This document shows, piece by piece, positions 26,144 through 36,117 of a stretch of 64,000 bases of DNA (position 1 is the first letter of the stretch; each line of letters begins with the position of its first letter). Source of the stretch: an uncultured Clostridium sp. (GTDB taxonomy: Bacteria; Bacillota; Clostridia; UBA1212; UBA1255); assembly GCA_900543695.1 (NCBI GenBank), contig UQSG01000006.1, positions 1 through 64,000 of the forward strand. The letters are read 5' to 3'. Both the position numbers and the translations under genes were made by a program. The notes under the pieces were generated by a model. That model did no database searches, had not been told where the DNA came from, and saw only the letters and a program-made list of their open reading frames with translations.

Positions 26144-27331
26144 TTATACGGTGCTTTTTTCAGTCTCATGCCGAATCAGCGTCATCGTGGAATCGTAAAG
26201 ATTTGCAAACTCCGGATTCCGCTGCGCCTCGCAGATAAAGGACTGGCGCGGAGAATTGATGTCCTCGCCGCTGATCTGGAAAAAGCCGTACCTCTCGCAG
26301 AGCGCGCGCACGCGGCGGAGCTGCTCCATCGTGTTCCGGGAAGGCATATATGTAACCGCCTTGAAATTCAGCTCTTTTATTACGTCGAACAGCTGATCCA
26401 GATAATCATCTTCGAATTTCTGCGTCTTTTTGTCTCCTGTCACGGAATCCCCGACATCGCCCAGGTACGCATACGCCGAGAACGCGTCGATCTTTGCCGC
26501 GAACGCAACAAGCTCGCGAACGTCCGGGCATTCCTCGTCCGCGTCTATGTAAAATTTCTCCACAAGATTTCCTTTCAAAGCGCCAAGCAGATCATATTCG
26601 TAATACGGATTTTCCGAATCAGAAAGATATCCCCTGATTTTGTCCGGAAGCGCGATTCCCATTTCCTTCGTCAGGAAGGAAACGATCTCCTCTCCTTTTC
26701 CAAAACGCTCCGTGAGCTTTTGGGAAAGCGCAAACAGAAGGTGGCGCTCCGTGATGCTGCCGCCGTGTACAAACTCGGACAGCGGCACGACGTCGCGATC
26801 GAAATCGAGGCGAATTCCATACGGAGCGGTAAGCGTATTGATCCGGTCCGTCATTTTCCGATTCCGCTCGTTCCGCGCCTTGACGTACGGCTTAAAGAAT
26901 GCAACGACTTCGTCGATATGCTGATGCGGTATGCCGTGGATCGTGGTATAGGCGATGCCCTTCTGATCCGGGTTGTTAATGCGTTTGTCGGCAAGCGGAG
27001 TGTTTTTCATGCTGACCCTGCATTCCACACCGATTGTCGTTAAAATGCCCGTGATTTTACCGGCTTCAATGAATTCTCTTGCTCCGCTCAGGGAATCATG
27101 GTCCATGATGCCTGCTGTTTTCAGTCCCGCGCAGTACGCCATCCAGACGGCCTTTGCAGGGGAATACGGAGAGAAGGAAAACGTTGTATGAATATGATTA
27201 TTGACATCGTTTCCCTGTACCGGCGCCTTCAGCTCTCCCCGGTCGATCATCGACATCAGTTCCCGCAGCGACGCAAGTCTGATTTCTGCGTCCCGATCGT
27301 TCAGCCTTTCGATTAGCTCTTCTTTTTTCAT
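26144..27331 (-). CDS. PHP-domain phosphoesterase-like protein
   Basis: The 395-residue protein starts at the second ATG, 7 nt after GGAGG. Metal ligands of the PHP fold are visible: NNHIHTTFSFSPYSP, GIMDHDSLSGA, TIGVECRVSM, and a late ISGEDINSP. PHP proteins are metal-dependent phosphoesterases or related hydrolases. The helical N-terminus (about 1-40) resembles coiled or HEAT-like segments. It lies between the topoisomerase pair and the FAD gene with short gaps. The substrate is unknown. Confidence 0.8.
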   Translation of the reverse strand: MKKEELIERLNDRDAEIRLASLRELMSMIDRGELKAPVQGNDVNNHIHTTFSFSPYSPAKAVWMAYCAGLKTAGIMDHDSLSGAREFIEAGKITGILTTIGVECRVSMKNTPLADKRINNPDQKGIAYTTIHGIPHQHIDEVVAFFKPYVKARNERNRKMTDRINTLTAPYGIRLDFDRDVVPLSEFVHGGSITERHLLFALSQKLTERFGKGEEIVSFLTKEMGIALPDKIRGYLSDSENPYYEYDLLGALKGNLVEKFYIDADEECPDVRELVAFAAKIDAFSAYAYLGDVGDSVTGDKKTQKFEDDYLDQLFDVIKELNFKAVTYMPSRNTMEQLRRVRALCERYGFFQISGEDINSPRQSFICEAQRNPEFANLYDSTMTLIRHETEKSTV

Positions 27332-27357
27332 TCTCATTCCTCCAAAATATATTCTTT

Positions 27358-29550
27358 TTAAAATAGCGTAAGCTGCTTCCCCGGCTTGTCGGCATCCTTC
27401 AGAAAGCTGCCGGCCACCGGGATTGTTTTCGTACGGTAGACCTTAATATCGGCGAAGCCGCATTCGTCCGACCGTTTCATGTATTTTAACTTACAGTCCT
27501 TTTTGAGCTTCAATACCTGCACGCCCTGCGAGCTCTTCGTGGTTTTCAGGGGGATTTGCGCGGAGCTGCACACGAGGATTCTGTCATTGGTACTGCTCAC
27601 GGCGATTTCCGTTTCGCCGTGGATCAGCAGCATGCTGACAAGCGCGGAGGCATCGGCATACGCATGGATTAATTTTCTCCGATTCGTTTTCGTGGCGTAA
27701 ACCGACAAGGGGATCCGGGAAATTTTACCGTTTTCATATGCAAACAGAAGCTCCCCGTCATAATTATCTGTTACGACAAAATATAAGATGCGCTCCTCCG
27801 CTTCCAGGCCGAGAAGATTCTGAAGATAGTCGCCGAGCGCGCCCGCCTTGCTGTCCGGAAGCTCGTAAAGCTTCATTTTATATACGGTTTGCCGGTCGGA
27901 AAAGAACAGGATATCCGATTTGTTGTGCCATTCGCATTCCTGCAGGATAAAATCCCCCTCTTTGAGCTTTTGCTCCGGAGCAGAACGCAGGGAGGTCAGC
28001 GGGATCTTCTTGATATATCCGTCCTTCGTGAGGAATACGCGCAGATTATAATCCTCTATCAGGTGGTCTGCCGTGATGACTGTGATCTCCTCTTCGTCCA
28101 CGATATCCGTCATGCGGTCCTTTGCATACTTTTTTTCTACCGCCCTGAGCTCATGCTTAATTCGCGTCCTGATGCGGCTTTCTTTCTTCAGCATGTCCTC
28201 CATGTCCGCAATTTCCTTCAGAAGCTTTTCGATTTCGTTCAGCTTATTTAAAATATATTCCTTATTCAGATTGCGCAGCTTGATCTCTGCAATGAAATTC
28301 GCCTGGATTTCATCGATGCCGAACCCCCACATCAAATTGGGGATGACAAGATCCTCCCGTTCCGTTTCCCGGATGATCTTGATTGCCTTGTCAATATCCA
28401 CCAGAATTTTTTCAAGGCCCTTCAGCAGATGCAGCCGGTCCTTTTTTGTTTTGATATCGTATGCCAGCTGCCGCCGGATACAGCCGATGCGGAATTTCAG
28501 CCATTCCTCAATCAGTCCCCTGACGCCAAGAACCTTCGGACGTCCGTTAATCAGCACATTGAAATTACACGCAAAGGAGGATTCCAGGGAGGTAAATTTA
28601 TACAGCTTATTCATGATGTCGTCCGGATCTGAATTTTTTCTGACGTCGATTGTTATTTTCAGTCCGTTCAGATCGGTTTCGTCCCGAACGTCGCTGATAT
28701 CCTTGATTTTTCCGTCCTTGACGATTTTTATAATTTCCTCCATGATCGCTTCGGAGGTGGTGGTATACGGAATTTCGTAAATTTCGATACAGCTGTTTTT
28801 CTTGTCAAACCGGTATTTCCCGCGGATTTTAACGCTTCCTCTGCCGTTCTCGATAATATTCTCCAGAATCCGCCTCGTATAGATGACCGTGCCCCCCGTG
28901 GAAAAATCGGGGGCTTTGATGTATTGCAGCAGATCCGCCCCGGCATTGTCGATATATGCGCAGGTCGCGTCGCAGATTTCATGCAGATTGAAGCTGCAGA
29001 TATTCGTCGCCATTCCTACGGCGACGCCCTGGTTCGGATTGACAAGAATCGTCGGAAATGTGACTGGCAGAAGCGTCGGCTCTTTGAGCTCTCCGTCGTA
29101 ATTGTCGACGAAATCCACCATATCCTTATCGATGTCCTTGAAAAGCTCCTCGCAGATTTTCTCGAGCTTTACCTCCGTATACCGCGGTGCGGCGTACGCC
29201 ATGTCGCGGGAATACTGCTTTCCGAAATTTCCCTTGGAATCTACATAGGGGTGCAGCAGCGCACCGTTTCCGCGCGTCATTCGGACCAGCGTATCGTAAA
29301 TCGCCTGATCGCCGTGCGGATTAAGCTTCATCGTCTCTCCCACAACGTTTGCCGATTTCGTACGGCTTCCGTTCAAGAGACCTTTTTTGTACATGGTATA
29401 TAGCAGCTTCCGGTGCGAGGGCTTCAGACCGTCGATTTCCGGGATGGCTCTCGATACGATGACGCTCATGGCATACGGCATATAATTTTCTTCCAGCGTC
29501 TCGGTGATCGGCTGTTCTCTGAATTGGTTGTCCGTCTTTTGTTCAGGCAT
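27358..29550 (-). CDS. DNA topoisomerase IV/gyrase A-type subunit, divergent
   Basis: The 730-residue protein is a type IIA topoisomerase A subunit. It has YAMSVIVSRAIPEIDGLKPSHRKLLYTMY at the start (two overlapping family blocks) and the catalytic tyrosine in AAPRYTEVKL near 121. The tower and coiled-coil region is followed by a short C-terminal domain. It cuts and rejoins DNA together with the B subunit directly upstream (10-nt gap, AAGGAG site). It resembles the second, divergent set found in many Clostridia, so I do not assign parC firmly; the canonical pair may lie elsewhere. Confidence 0.88.
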   Translation of the reverse strand: MPEQKTDNQFREQPITETLEENYMPYAMSVIVSRAIPEIDGLKPSHRKLLYTMYKKGLLNGSRTKSANVVGETMKLNPHGDQAIYDTLVRMTRGNGALLHPYVDSKGNFGKQYSRDMAYAAPRYTEVKLEKICEELFKDIDKDMVDFVDNYDGELKEPTLLPVTFPTILVNPNQGVAVGMATNICSFNLHEICDATCAYIDNAGADLLQYIKAPDFSTGGTVIYTRRILENIIENGRGSVKIRGKYRFDKKNSCIEIYEIPYTTTSEAIMEEIIKIVKDGKIKDISDVRDETDLNGLKITIDVRKNSDPDDIMNKLYKFTSLESSFACNFNVLINGRPKVLGVRGLIEEWLKFRIGCIRRQLAYDIKTKKDRLHLLKGLEKILVDIDKAIKIIRETEREDLVIPNLMWGFGIDEIQANFIAEIKLRNLNKEYILNKLNEIEKLLKEIADMEDMLKKESRIRTRIKHELRAVEKKYAKDRMTDIVDEEEITVITADHLIEDYNLRVFLTKDGYIKKIPLTSLRSAPEQKLKEGDFILQECEWHNKSDILFFSDRQTVYKMKLYELPDSKAGALGDYLQNLLGLEAEERILYFVVTDNYDGELLFAYENGKISRIPLSVYATKTNRRKLIHAYADASALVSMLLIHGETEIAVSSTNDRILVCSSAQIPLKTTKSSQGVQVLKLKKDCKLKYMKRSDECGFADIKVYRTKTIPVAGSFLKDADKPGKQLTLF

Positions 29551-29560
29551 TTTATACTCC

Positions 29561-31531
29561 TTACATTACGTCGATTTCATCCAGGTAAAGGTGCCCGCAT
29601 TCCCGGATGTGCTTTTTCCGTTCGTCGAGCGCGTCGCCGAGCAGCATTTCGAAATAGTACGCCGTATTTTCCGCATCCTCCGGCATCACCTTGATCAGGC
29701 GGCGCGATTCGGGATTCATCGTCGTTTCCCACATCATATCCGGTTCGTTTTCTCCAAGTCCCTTCGAGCGCTGAATCGTGATTCTGCTCTGTGTGCCAAG
29801 CCGGTCCAGAATTTTCGTTTTTTCCTTGTCGTCATAGGCGAAATAGGTTTTCCCCTTACAGGTGATCTCATAAAGCGGCGTTTCCGCGATATAAACCTTC
29901 CCTGCGTGGATCAGCGACGGCATCAGCCTGTAAATCATGGCGAGAACCAGCGTCCGGATCTGGAAGCCATCGAAGTCGGCATCCGTACAGATGATGATCT
30001 TTGCCCATTTCAGGCTGCTCAGGTCGAACAGCGCCAGATCCTTGTGCTTCGACTTGACCTCGATGCCGCAGCCGAGGACGCGTACAAGATCGACGATGAC
30101 GTCACTGTCGAAAATTTTTCCGTAATCCGCCTTGAGGCAATTCAGTATTTTTCCGCGCAGCGGCATGATCGCCTGAAATTCGCTGTCCCTGCCGAGCTTT
30201 ACGGAGCCCAGCGCAGAATCGCCCTCTACGATGTACAGCTCGCGCTTCAGCGGATCCTTCGTACGGCAGTCTACAAACTTCTTCACGCGATTGATCATGT
30301 CGACATTGCCCTGGAGCTTCTTTTTTATATTGATGCGCTGCTTTTCCGCCGATTCTCTGCTGCGTTTGTTGACAAGCACCTGCTCCATGATCTTGTCCGC
30401 CTCGATCTTATTCTCGATAAAATAAATTTCAAGACGCTGCTTGATAAAGTCCGTCATGGCCTCCTGGATAAACTTGTTATTGATTGCCTTTTTCGTCTGA
30501 TTCTCATAGCTTGTCATCGTTGAAAAGGAATTCGTAACAAGAATCAGGCTGTCCTGGATGTCCGCAAACGTAATTTTGGTTTCGTCCTTGTTATATTTGC
30601 CCTGCGCCTTGATATATTTGTCGATTTCGCTCACAAACGCGCTCCGGACCGCCTTGTCCGGCGAGCCGCCGTTCTCCAGATAGCTGGAATTATGATAATA
30701 TTCAATCAGGTTGATTTCATTGTTAAAGCAAAATGCAAGCTGCATTTTCAGCTTATATTCCGGCTTGTCCGCACGGTCTCTGCCCTTTGCCGCCGACTCG
30801 CAGTACTGTATGCTTGTAAGCTCCTTCCCTTCCGAGAGCTCCCGGACGTAATCGGTGATTCCGTTTTCATACAGAAATTCATAATGCCGGTTCGATTCCT
30901 CATCGTAAAGCTTAAACTTCAGCCCGGCGTTTACAACCGCCTGTTTTTTCAAAATCGTTGTAAAAAAGTCAAGCGGAATATTGATATCCGTGAAAACCTC
31001 CAGATCCGGCTTCCAGCGCTGCAGCGTGCCGGACTGTTTATATTCGCAGGGCTCCTTTTTGAGTCCGCCCTTGTTGTAGCCCTTTTCAAAGTGAAGCTCA
31101 TATTTGAAGCCGTCTTTATATACGGTAACGTCCATATATTCCGAGCTGTACTGCGTTGCGCAGCTGCCGAGGCCGTTGGTGCCAAGGCTGTATTCATAAT
31201 TCTCGCCGGCGTTGTTGTTGTATTTTCCTCCGGCGTACAGCTCGCAGTATACGAGCTCCCAATTGTAGCGCTTCTCTTTTTCGTTGTAATCCACGGGGCA
31301 GCCGCGTCCATAATCGCGAATCTGAATGGAGCGGTCGCGGAAACGCGTGATTTCTATAACCTTGCCGTATCCCTCTCGCGCTTCGTCTATGGAATTTGCC
31401 AATATTTCAATAAAAGTGTGTTCGCAGCCCTCCAGACCGTCGGAGCCTAAAATCGCGGCCGGCTTCAGCCGGACACGGTCCGGTCCCTTCAATGCGGATA
31501 TGCTTTCGTTACTGTATGCGTTTTTTGCCAT
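29561..31531 (-). CDS. DNA topoisomerase IV/gyrase B-type subunit, divergent
   Basis: The 656-residue protein has a GHKL ATPase domain (EILANSIDEAREG, IRDYGRGCPV, YSLGTNGLGSCAT), a transducer, and a TOPRIM domain (IVEGDSALGS near 435). The metal motif reads TDADFDGFQIRTL instead of the usual DADVDGSHIRTL. The ATP loop is also unlike gyrase. This marks it as a divergent paralogue; its metal carboxylates are kept. It pairs with the A-type subunit downstream. Confidence 0.88.
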   Translation of the reverse strand: MAKNAYSNESISALKGPDRVRLKPAAILGSDGLEGCEHTFIEILANSIDEAREGYGKVIEITRFRDRSIQIRDYGRGCPVDYNEKEKRYNWELVYCELYAGGKYNNNAGENYEYSLGTNGLGSCATQYSSEYMDVTVYKDGFKYELHFEKGYNKGGLKKEPCEYKQSGTLQRWKPDLEVFTDINIPLDFFTTILKKQAVVNAGLKFKLYDEESNRHYEFLYENGITDYVRELSEGKELTSIQYCESAAKGRDRADKPEYKLKMQLAFCFNNEINLIEYYHNSSYLENGGSPDKAVRSAFVSEIDKYIKAQGKYNKDETKITFADIQDSLILVTNSFSTMTSYENQTKKAINNKFIQEAMTDFIKQRLEIYFIENKIEADKIMEQVLVNKRSRESAEKQRINIKKKLQGNVDMINRVKKFVDCRTKDPLKRELYIVEGDSALGSVKLGRDSEFQAIMPLRGKILNCLKADYGKIFDSDVIVDLVRVLGCGIEVKSKHKDLALFDLSSLKWAKIIICTDADFDGFQIRTLVLAMIYRLMPSLIHAGKVYIAETPLYEITCKGKTYFAYDDKEKTKILDRLGTQSRITIQRSKGLGENEPDMMWETTMNPESRRLIKVMPEDAENTAYYFEMLLGDALDERKKHIRECGHLYLDEIDVM

Positions 31532-31683
31532 TTTTCCTCCTTGTTCCGATGGTCGGGCTACGATAGCGTGATATTTCTTCTATACGCAAACAATTCCGCG
31601 AGACCGCGCCTTCTGATGTCCGGCGCGGCTGCGGAGCTTGTCTGCCTGCAATACATCCAGTATACCCGGATGCGTAAATTTCA

Positions 31684-33654
31684 TCAATTCAGCATGATCT
31701 GGCCGCCGGTGACCGGAATCGCCTGCCCCGTCTCATACTCCTGTTCCACGATGTAGAAAATCGCTCTGGCAACGTCTATGATTTCGCAGCCGCGATGCAT
31801 CGGCACCTTATTTTCATAAAAGGCCCGTACATCCGCAACGCTTTTCGCTCCCGGAACCTTGCCGGCTTTAAAATACTGTACGAACAGTCCCTTTTCCGGA
31901 TCGGACCACAGGGGGCCGTTCAGGAGATTTCCGGGACAGATCGCGTTTACCTTGATGTTGTACGGCACAAGCTCGAGCGCAAAGCTCTGCGTCAGCCCGA
32001 CGCCTCCGAATTTGCTGCCCGCATATGCAAAATTCTTGTTGCTGCCTTCAAGCCCCGATTTCGAATTGATCTGGATGATATCCATCTTGTAATCGGGTGC
32101 GAATCTGTTCTGGATTTTCATGATCCGGGATGCAAATTTTGCACAGATGTAGTAAGCCGTATAATTGATTTTTGTTACGAGCTCAAATTTCTGAACCGTC
32201 ATTTCCTCGAGATCGCCAGCGATCGCTATGCCGGCGTTGTTCACAAAGATGTCGAGTCCGCCGTATGTGAGAGCCGTAGTATAAACCATATTTTTGACGA
32301 AATCTTCGTTTCCGACGTCTGCCTTGCAGGCGATCGTTCTGTCTTTCCCGTACTTTTCGTTCATCGCGTCGCTGTTTGTCTTTGCCAGATCGTAATTCAG
32401 ATCTGCGATTACGACGTTTGCGCCCTGCTTCAGCATTTCGTCCGCAATTCCCTGACCGAAGCCCTGCGCGCTTCCCGTCACGATCGCGATTTTTTCCTGA
32501 AGGCGAAGCGCCGCGGCGCCGGCAAGGCTGACCTTTGAGCGGTAGGATTCAACCTCCCAATTGCAGATAAAATCGATCATCTTCTGCGTCATGAAAAGCG
32601 GTCCGCCGAACGCTTCGGAATACACGCCGATTTTACATGCATCCAGGAATACCTCCGCGCAGATGTCCGCATTCTTTTTATTCGTTCCCCATGCATAGAA
32701 GCCAAGATTCTGCACCGCGATGATCTTGGGCGCATATCCGTTTTTCTGCTGGTATGCTTCGATTCCATCCTGGATCAGCCTGTACTGCGTTTCCATATCG
32801 TCGGAAGCCTCCACAAACAGCGCATATGGCCTGCAATATACGATATGATCGGGAGAATAGGCGGAAGACACCGGATAGAAGGATGCCTCATCCTTCACGA
32901 GGTTCAGAACCTCTTGATTCGTCCGGAAGGTGACAATGGAGGAATCGCCGCTTTTTAAAAGCATTCTGACAGCGGGAGCGATCAGCGCGGCTTTTTCCAT
33001 ATCATATTCGGCCGGACGAAAGTCCGGTTTTCTTGTAATTCTGCTTTCAATCTGTCCGAAGACGTATTTTGTTTTTCTGTTGATTTCCCGTTCGCTGTTC
33101 GCTGCGATAAATACCCCGTGGTTCTGAAGCAGGATGATGTCCGCGTCTTTTCCCGTTGCCGCATGATAACGGTCCATTTCTTCCTTTAATTTCGCGGCAA
33201 GGACGTATCCCGGCTCTATAATGTCGATCCAGATTATACGGTCTCCGAACAGCTCTCCGGCTATTTTCTTTCCGTCTTTTCCGCACGTCAGTCCGTTCAG
33301 CATCGCCGGATGAGTATGGACGATATATTTATATGGAATCAGATTATGAAGGAGCGTTTCAACGCTCGGACGTTTCGACAGCTCGGTCTTTTCCCTGGCG
33401 TCCATCATGTCCTCCAGCACCTGCGCCTCCCGTTCCGCCGCGTCCTCCGAATATTGCTTGGTAAACATTGCGGATAATTTTTTGCGGTTCATTTTAACGA
33501 AGCCGCTCTCCGTAATATTGGCCAGCGTTGTACCAGACCCCTTTACATAAAGAAATTTCGCGTCCTTATAGGAGGTGTTGCCGCCCCCTGCAAGCACGAA
33601 CTCAGGATTTGCTCCATATTTGTTTGAGATCTCCGTTATTTTTGTTAATGACAT
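31684..33654 (-). CDS. Bifunctional class II aldolase / short-chain dehydrogenase (rhamnulose-phosphate type)
   Basis: The 656-residue protein starts at the ATG at 33654 after AGGAGG. Residues 1-370 are a class II aldolase domain with metal ligands in VHTHPAMLNG and LQNHGVFIAA. Residues about 385-656 are an SDR domain with IVTGSAQGFGQGIADEM, NNAGIAIAG and the YAGSKFG catalytic Tyr/Lys. Proteins of this build split a sugar-1-phosphate such as rhamnulose-1-phosphate and reduce or oxidise the aldehyde product. The GH78-like gene elsewhere in the window fits rhamnose use, but specificity is inferred. Confidence 0.88.
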   Translation of the reverse strand: MSLTKITEISNKYGANPEFVLAGGGNTSYKDAKFLYVKGSGTTLANITESGFVKMNRKKLSAMFTKQYSEDAAEREAQVLEDMMDAREKTELSKRPSVETLLHNLIPYKYIVHTHPAMLNGLTCGKDGKKIAGELFGDRIIWIDIIEPGYVLAAKLKEEMDRYHAATGKDADIILLQNHGVFIAANSEREINRKTKYVFGQIESRITRKPDFRPAEYDMEKAALIAPAVRMLLKSGDSSIVTFRTNQEVLNLVKDEASFYPVSSAYSPDHIVYCRPYALFVEASDDMETQYRLIQDGIEAYQQKNGYAPKIIAVQNLGFYAWGTNKKNADICAEVFLDACKIGVYSEAFGGPLFMTQKMIDFICNWEVESYRSKVSLAGAAALRLQEKIAIVTGSAQGFGQGIADEMLKQGANVVIADLNYDLAKTNSDAMNEKYGKDRTIACKADVGNEDFVKNMVYTTALTYGGLDIFVNNAGIAIAGDLEEMTVQKFELVTKINYTAYYICAKFASRIMKIQNRFAPDYKMDIIQINSKSGLEGSNKNFAYAGSKFGGVGLTQSFALELVPYNIKVNAICPGNLLNGPLWSDPEKGLFVQYFKAGKVPGAKSVADVRAFYENKVPMHRGCEIIDVARAIFYIVEQEYETGQAIPVTGGQIMLN

Positions 33655-33691
33655 ATAAAAGCCTCCTGATGAAGTATTTTCCAACCAATCA

Positions 33692-33720
33692 AGTATATAA
33701 CTCGGGGCTCTTTTTGTCAA
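33692..33720 (-). promoter_or_regulatory. Promoter of the aldolase/SDR gene
   Basis: Minus-strand consensus TTGACA (33720-33715), 17-nt spacer, TATACT (33697-33692), about 35 nt before the start codon. A strong vegetative-type promoter without a visible operator. Confidence 0.8.
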
Positions 33721-33747
33721 TGTTTCGAAGCTGCGGCGCAGGGCATT

Positions 33748-34227
33748 TTACCCCGAAAAAAATGCTTTTATCCGGGAGAACAGCTCAGCAAAATTCCCCT
33801 CAGCAATGTTTCGGGCGAAAAAAAAGACAAGCAGCGCCGCAAGCGCGGCATACAGCAGATAATTTACAATGCGGGGATACGCTATGCTTCCCGTTCTGAT
33901 ATAGAGGCAGATCCCCCACGCCAGAAGAAGTAAAAGCAGCGGCAAAAGACAGCATAAAACCGGGTTATACTGCCATGCCGCAGCAAGGTCTCCCTTCAGA
34001 AGACTGATACACATCCTTGTCGCACCGCAGCCGGGGCATTTTAAACCCGTAAAAGAGCGAAGCGGACACGGGATTCCGATTCCGGTCCGCAGATAAAACA
34101 GCGCATACAATGCGCCTGCCGCAAGCAAAATCACAGTGCGGCGCAAAAGTTTTCGCGCCCGTTCTCTTATCGAAGCAGCCGCGGCGTTTTTGCCGCTGCG
34201 GCCGCCCTCCTTATTGCCGTCTGTCAT
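33748..34227 (-). CDS. DUF2752 membrane protein
   Basis: The 159-residue protein has a charged N-terminus and three to four membrane helices. It carries the family motif CPLRSFTGLKCPGCGATRM, followed by LLKGDLAAAWQYNP. The function of DUF2752 is not known; the cysteine pairs look like a metal or redox site. The upstream site is weak, and its start lies within the natural end of the preceding DUF4234 reading frame, so it is probably translated by coupling. Confidence 0.8.
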   Translation of the reverse strand: MTDGNKEGGRSGKNAAAASIRERARKLLRRTVILLAAGALYALFYLRTGIGIPCPLRSFTGLKCPGCGATRMCISLLKGDLAAAWQYNPVLCCLLPLLLLLLAWGICLYIRTGSIAYPRIVNYLLYAALAALLVFFFARNIAEGNFAELFSRIKAFFSG

Positions 34228-34242
34228 TCGCCGCTATCATAT

Positions 34243-34650
34243 TCAGATCGTTTTGTATAATAGCATATGAGACGATCTCAGGCCGAAAATTGCAAGAACC
34301 AGATAAACAATACTCAAACTCGAGTCCGATAACATGCCGCGCTGCAGCTTGGCCGCGTTCATCTGCTGGCCCGCTTTATACAGCCAGATCAAGCCGTATA
34401 TGTTACATGTGATCAACGACAGCACCAGAACCGTTCCCCCGCTTGTAGGCGCAGGATCTTTCGAAGCGGCGTTGAGCTCATCAACCATTTTGTAGCGCCA
34501 ATACCACATGTATAAGCCGCAGGTAACAATTGAAAGGATGATGCAAAGCGCAACGCTTCTATCTTCGAGGAAAATCTGATTATTTCCGTTTTGCGGAGGC
34601 GGAGTCTGCTGCGGCGGAGCCTGGTAGTAATAATTGTTGTTTTCGTTCAT
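34243..34650 (-). CDS. DUF4234 membrane protein with a frameshifted C-terminus
   Basis: The protein has 135 residues from the ATG at 34650 (GGAAGAAGAG upstream). It has a Gln/Pro/Asn-rich N-terminus and three membrane helices (CIILSIVTCGLYMWYWRYK is typical of DUF4234). After VYLVLAIFGL the frame runs into an odd end and stops at 34243. The neighbouring frame from about 34275 continues with the expected family end (EIVSYAIIQNDLNMIAAN) and stops at 34211, inside the DUF2752 gene. A one-base indel (mutation or assembly error) is likely. The function is unknown. Confidence 0.75.
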   Translation of the reverse strand: MNENNNYYYQAPPQQTPPPQNGNNQIFLEDRSVALCIILSIVTCGLYMWYWRYKMVDELNAASKDPAPTSGGTVLVLSLITCNIYGLIWLYKAGQQMNAAKLQRGMLSDSSLSIVYLVLAIFGLRSSHMLLYKTI

Positions 34651-34744
34651 GCTCTTCTTCCTTTCCTGCAGGGTCCCTCTCAATGAACTCTACAGAATTA
34701 CTGCCTGGAATTATAGAGCTTTGTTTACCATTTGTCAATAAATA

Positions 34745-36058
34745 TCACACAAAAGATTCAACAGCTCCGATCGTCATGATTGGTTCATTCGCAGCATAAA
34801 TCTCGTCAAATTGAGAAACCGGCAGCGGGTTCACGCCGCTTCCGCATTCCACAGTATATCCGGGCCGGTTCCATTCCTGAATAAACCAGTCTTTATAGCC
34901 AGCATAACCGGATGCAGACGGCGTAAGCTCCAGCGCATAGCCGCTTGCATCGGCCATGCGTCTCCCGATTTCATAGGAGTTTTCAGGCTGATAATCGAGA
35001 TATTTCCAGTATATGACGTTTCCCTGCGTATGATACGAAATCGTAAGCCGGAAATTATTTTGCCGGGTAAAGTCGGCCATCGCGATGCTCTCCGGCTCGG
35101 ACAGCGCAAACGGCCCCACATAATCCCTTGGTCCGGGAAGCGTAAAGCCCTGCGCAAATTTGATTTCCTTCGCCTGCTCCCAGCCGGCGGGATAATTCAA
35201 ATTCAGGTCAACGCCGCTGATATTGGCCTTCCAGCCGTCCGGGAAAGAAATCGCCGGATAATTTTCCGCCAGATCCCTTGCAGCTTGATAGACTGTACTG
35301 TCTGCATCAAAATAACCGTTTACAAGATCCACCCCGTCCGGATTCACCATGGGGACAAAATAGATTTTTCCAGAATTATAAATGCTCGCGGCGTCGTATC
35401 CGCCTATCCTGCCTCCGAAAGCGTACTGCTTTGCAAGATTCTCGGCATATTTCAGCACAACGGGCGTAGTGATCCACTCGTTCGCATGGTGGGAAGCATT
35501 ATACAAGACCGTATTTTCGCCCTTCCCGACCGTCAGGCAATACAGCTTTCGTCCGAGCACGCTTTCCCCGACGGAGGACTGCTGCACAAACGGATAGCGC
35601 GCTTTAATCCCCTCGATAAAAAGGGAAAGCAGCTCCCACGTATACGATATCCTGCCATACGTTACGTCGCTGCCGCCGTTGTAAAACCCAATTGGGACGG
35701 TAATCACGGAGCCGATCGGAAGATTGGAAGGGTTCAGTCCCGGATTCGCCGTTGCAATCGCCTCGGACGTCGTCCCGAAGCGCTTTGCAATCCGGTAGAA
35801 GGTGTCGTTTCGTTCAATTCTATAGTTAATATACCCGGTAACATAAGGCAGAAGCTTTTTCCAGGTAGCCTGCCCCGCGATGCCGTCCGCATTTAATCCG
35901 TTGTTCCGTTGGAACGCCGTTACTGCGTTCCATGTACTCTCTCCAAAAATCCCGTCGATTCCGCCGTTTGCACCGTTTATGTTATATCCCGCCCGAATCA
36001 GGGCAAGCTGAAGCATTTCGACCTGCGGGCCCCGCATGCCTCTTTTCAGTATTTTCAT
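34745..36058 (-). CDS. Peptidoglycan-binding/LysM/M14 carboxypeptidase (gamma-D-glutamyl-diamino acid endopeptidase type)
   Basis: The 437-residue protein starts after GGGAGG. Residues 1-72 are a PG_binding_1 domain (GIDGIFGESTWNAVTAFQ), and 77-122 a LysM (IERNDTFYRIAKRFGT). The rest is an M14 zinc peptidase with HHANEW (His, Glu ligands near 190), MVNPDGVDLVNG, ISYHTQGNVIYW (third His) and the catalytic Glu in YTVECGSG. The domain order matches the Bacillus-type enzymes that cleave gamma-D-Glu-diaminopimelate bonds. No signal peptide is visible, so it may act on recycled muropeptides or in a spore or mother cell. Confidence 0.9.
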   Translation of the reverse strand: MKILKRGMRGPQVEMLQLALIRAGYNINGANGGIDGIFGESTWNAVTAFQRNNGLNADGIAGQATWKKLLPYVTGYINYRIERNDTFYRIAKRFGTTSEAIATANPGLNPSNLPIGSVITVPIGFYNGGSDVTYGRISYTWELLSLFIEGIKARYPFVQQSSVGESVLGRKLYCLTVGKGENTVLYNASHHANEWITTPVVLKYAENLAKQYAFGGRIGGYDAASIYNSGKIYFVPMVNPDGVDLVNGYFDADSTVYQAARDLAENYPAISFPDGWKANISGVDLNLNYPAGWEQAKEIKFAQGFTLPGPRDYVGPFALSEPESIAMADFTRQNNFRLTISYHTQGNVIYWKYLDYQPENSYEIGRRMADASGYALELTPSASGYAGYKDWFIQEWNRPGYTVECGSGVNPLPVSQFDEIYAANEPIMTIGAVESFV

Positions 36059-36117
36059 CCTAAAGAGCCTCCCAAATTATGATATAAACTCTTTAGTATT
36101 ATATGACGCGAATCGCG

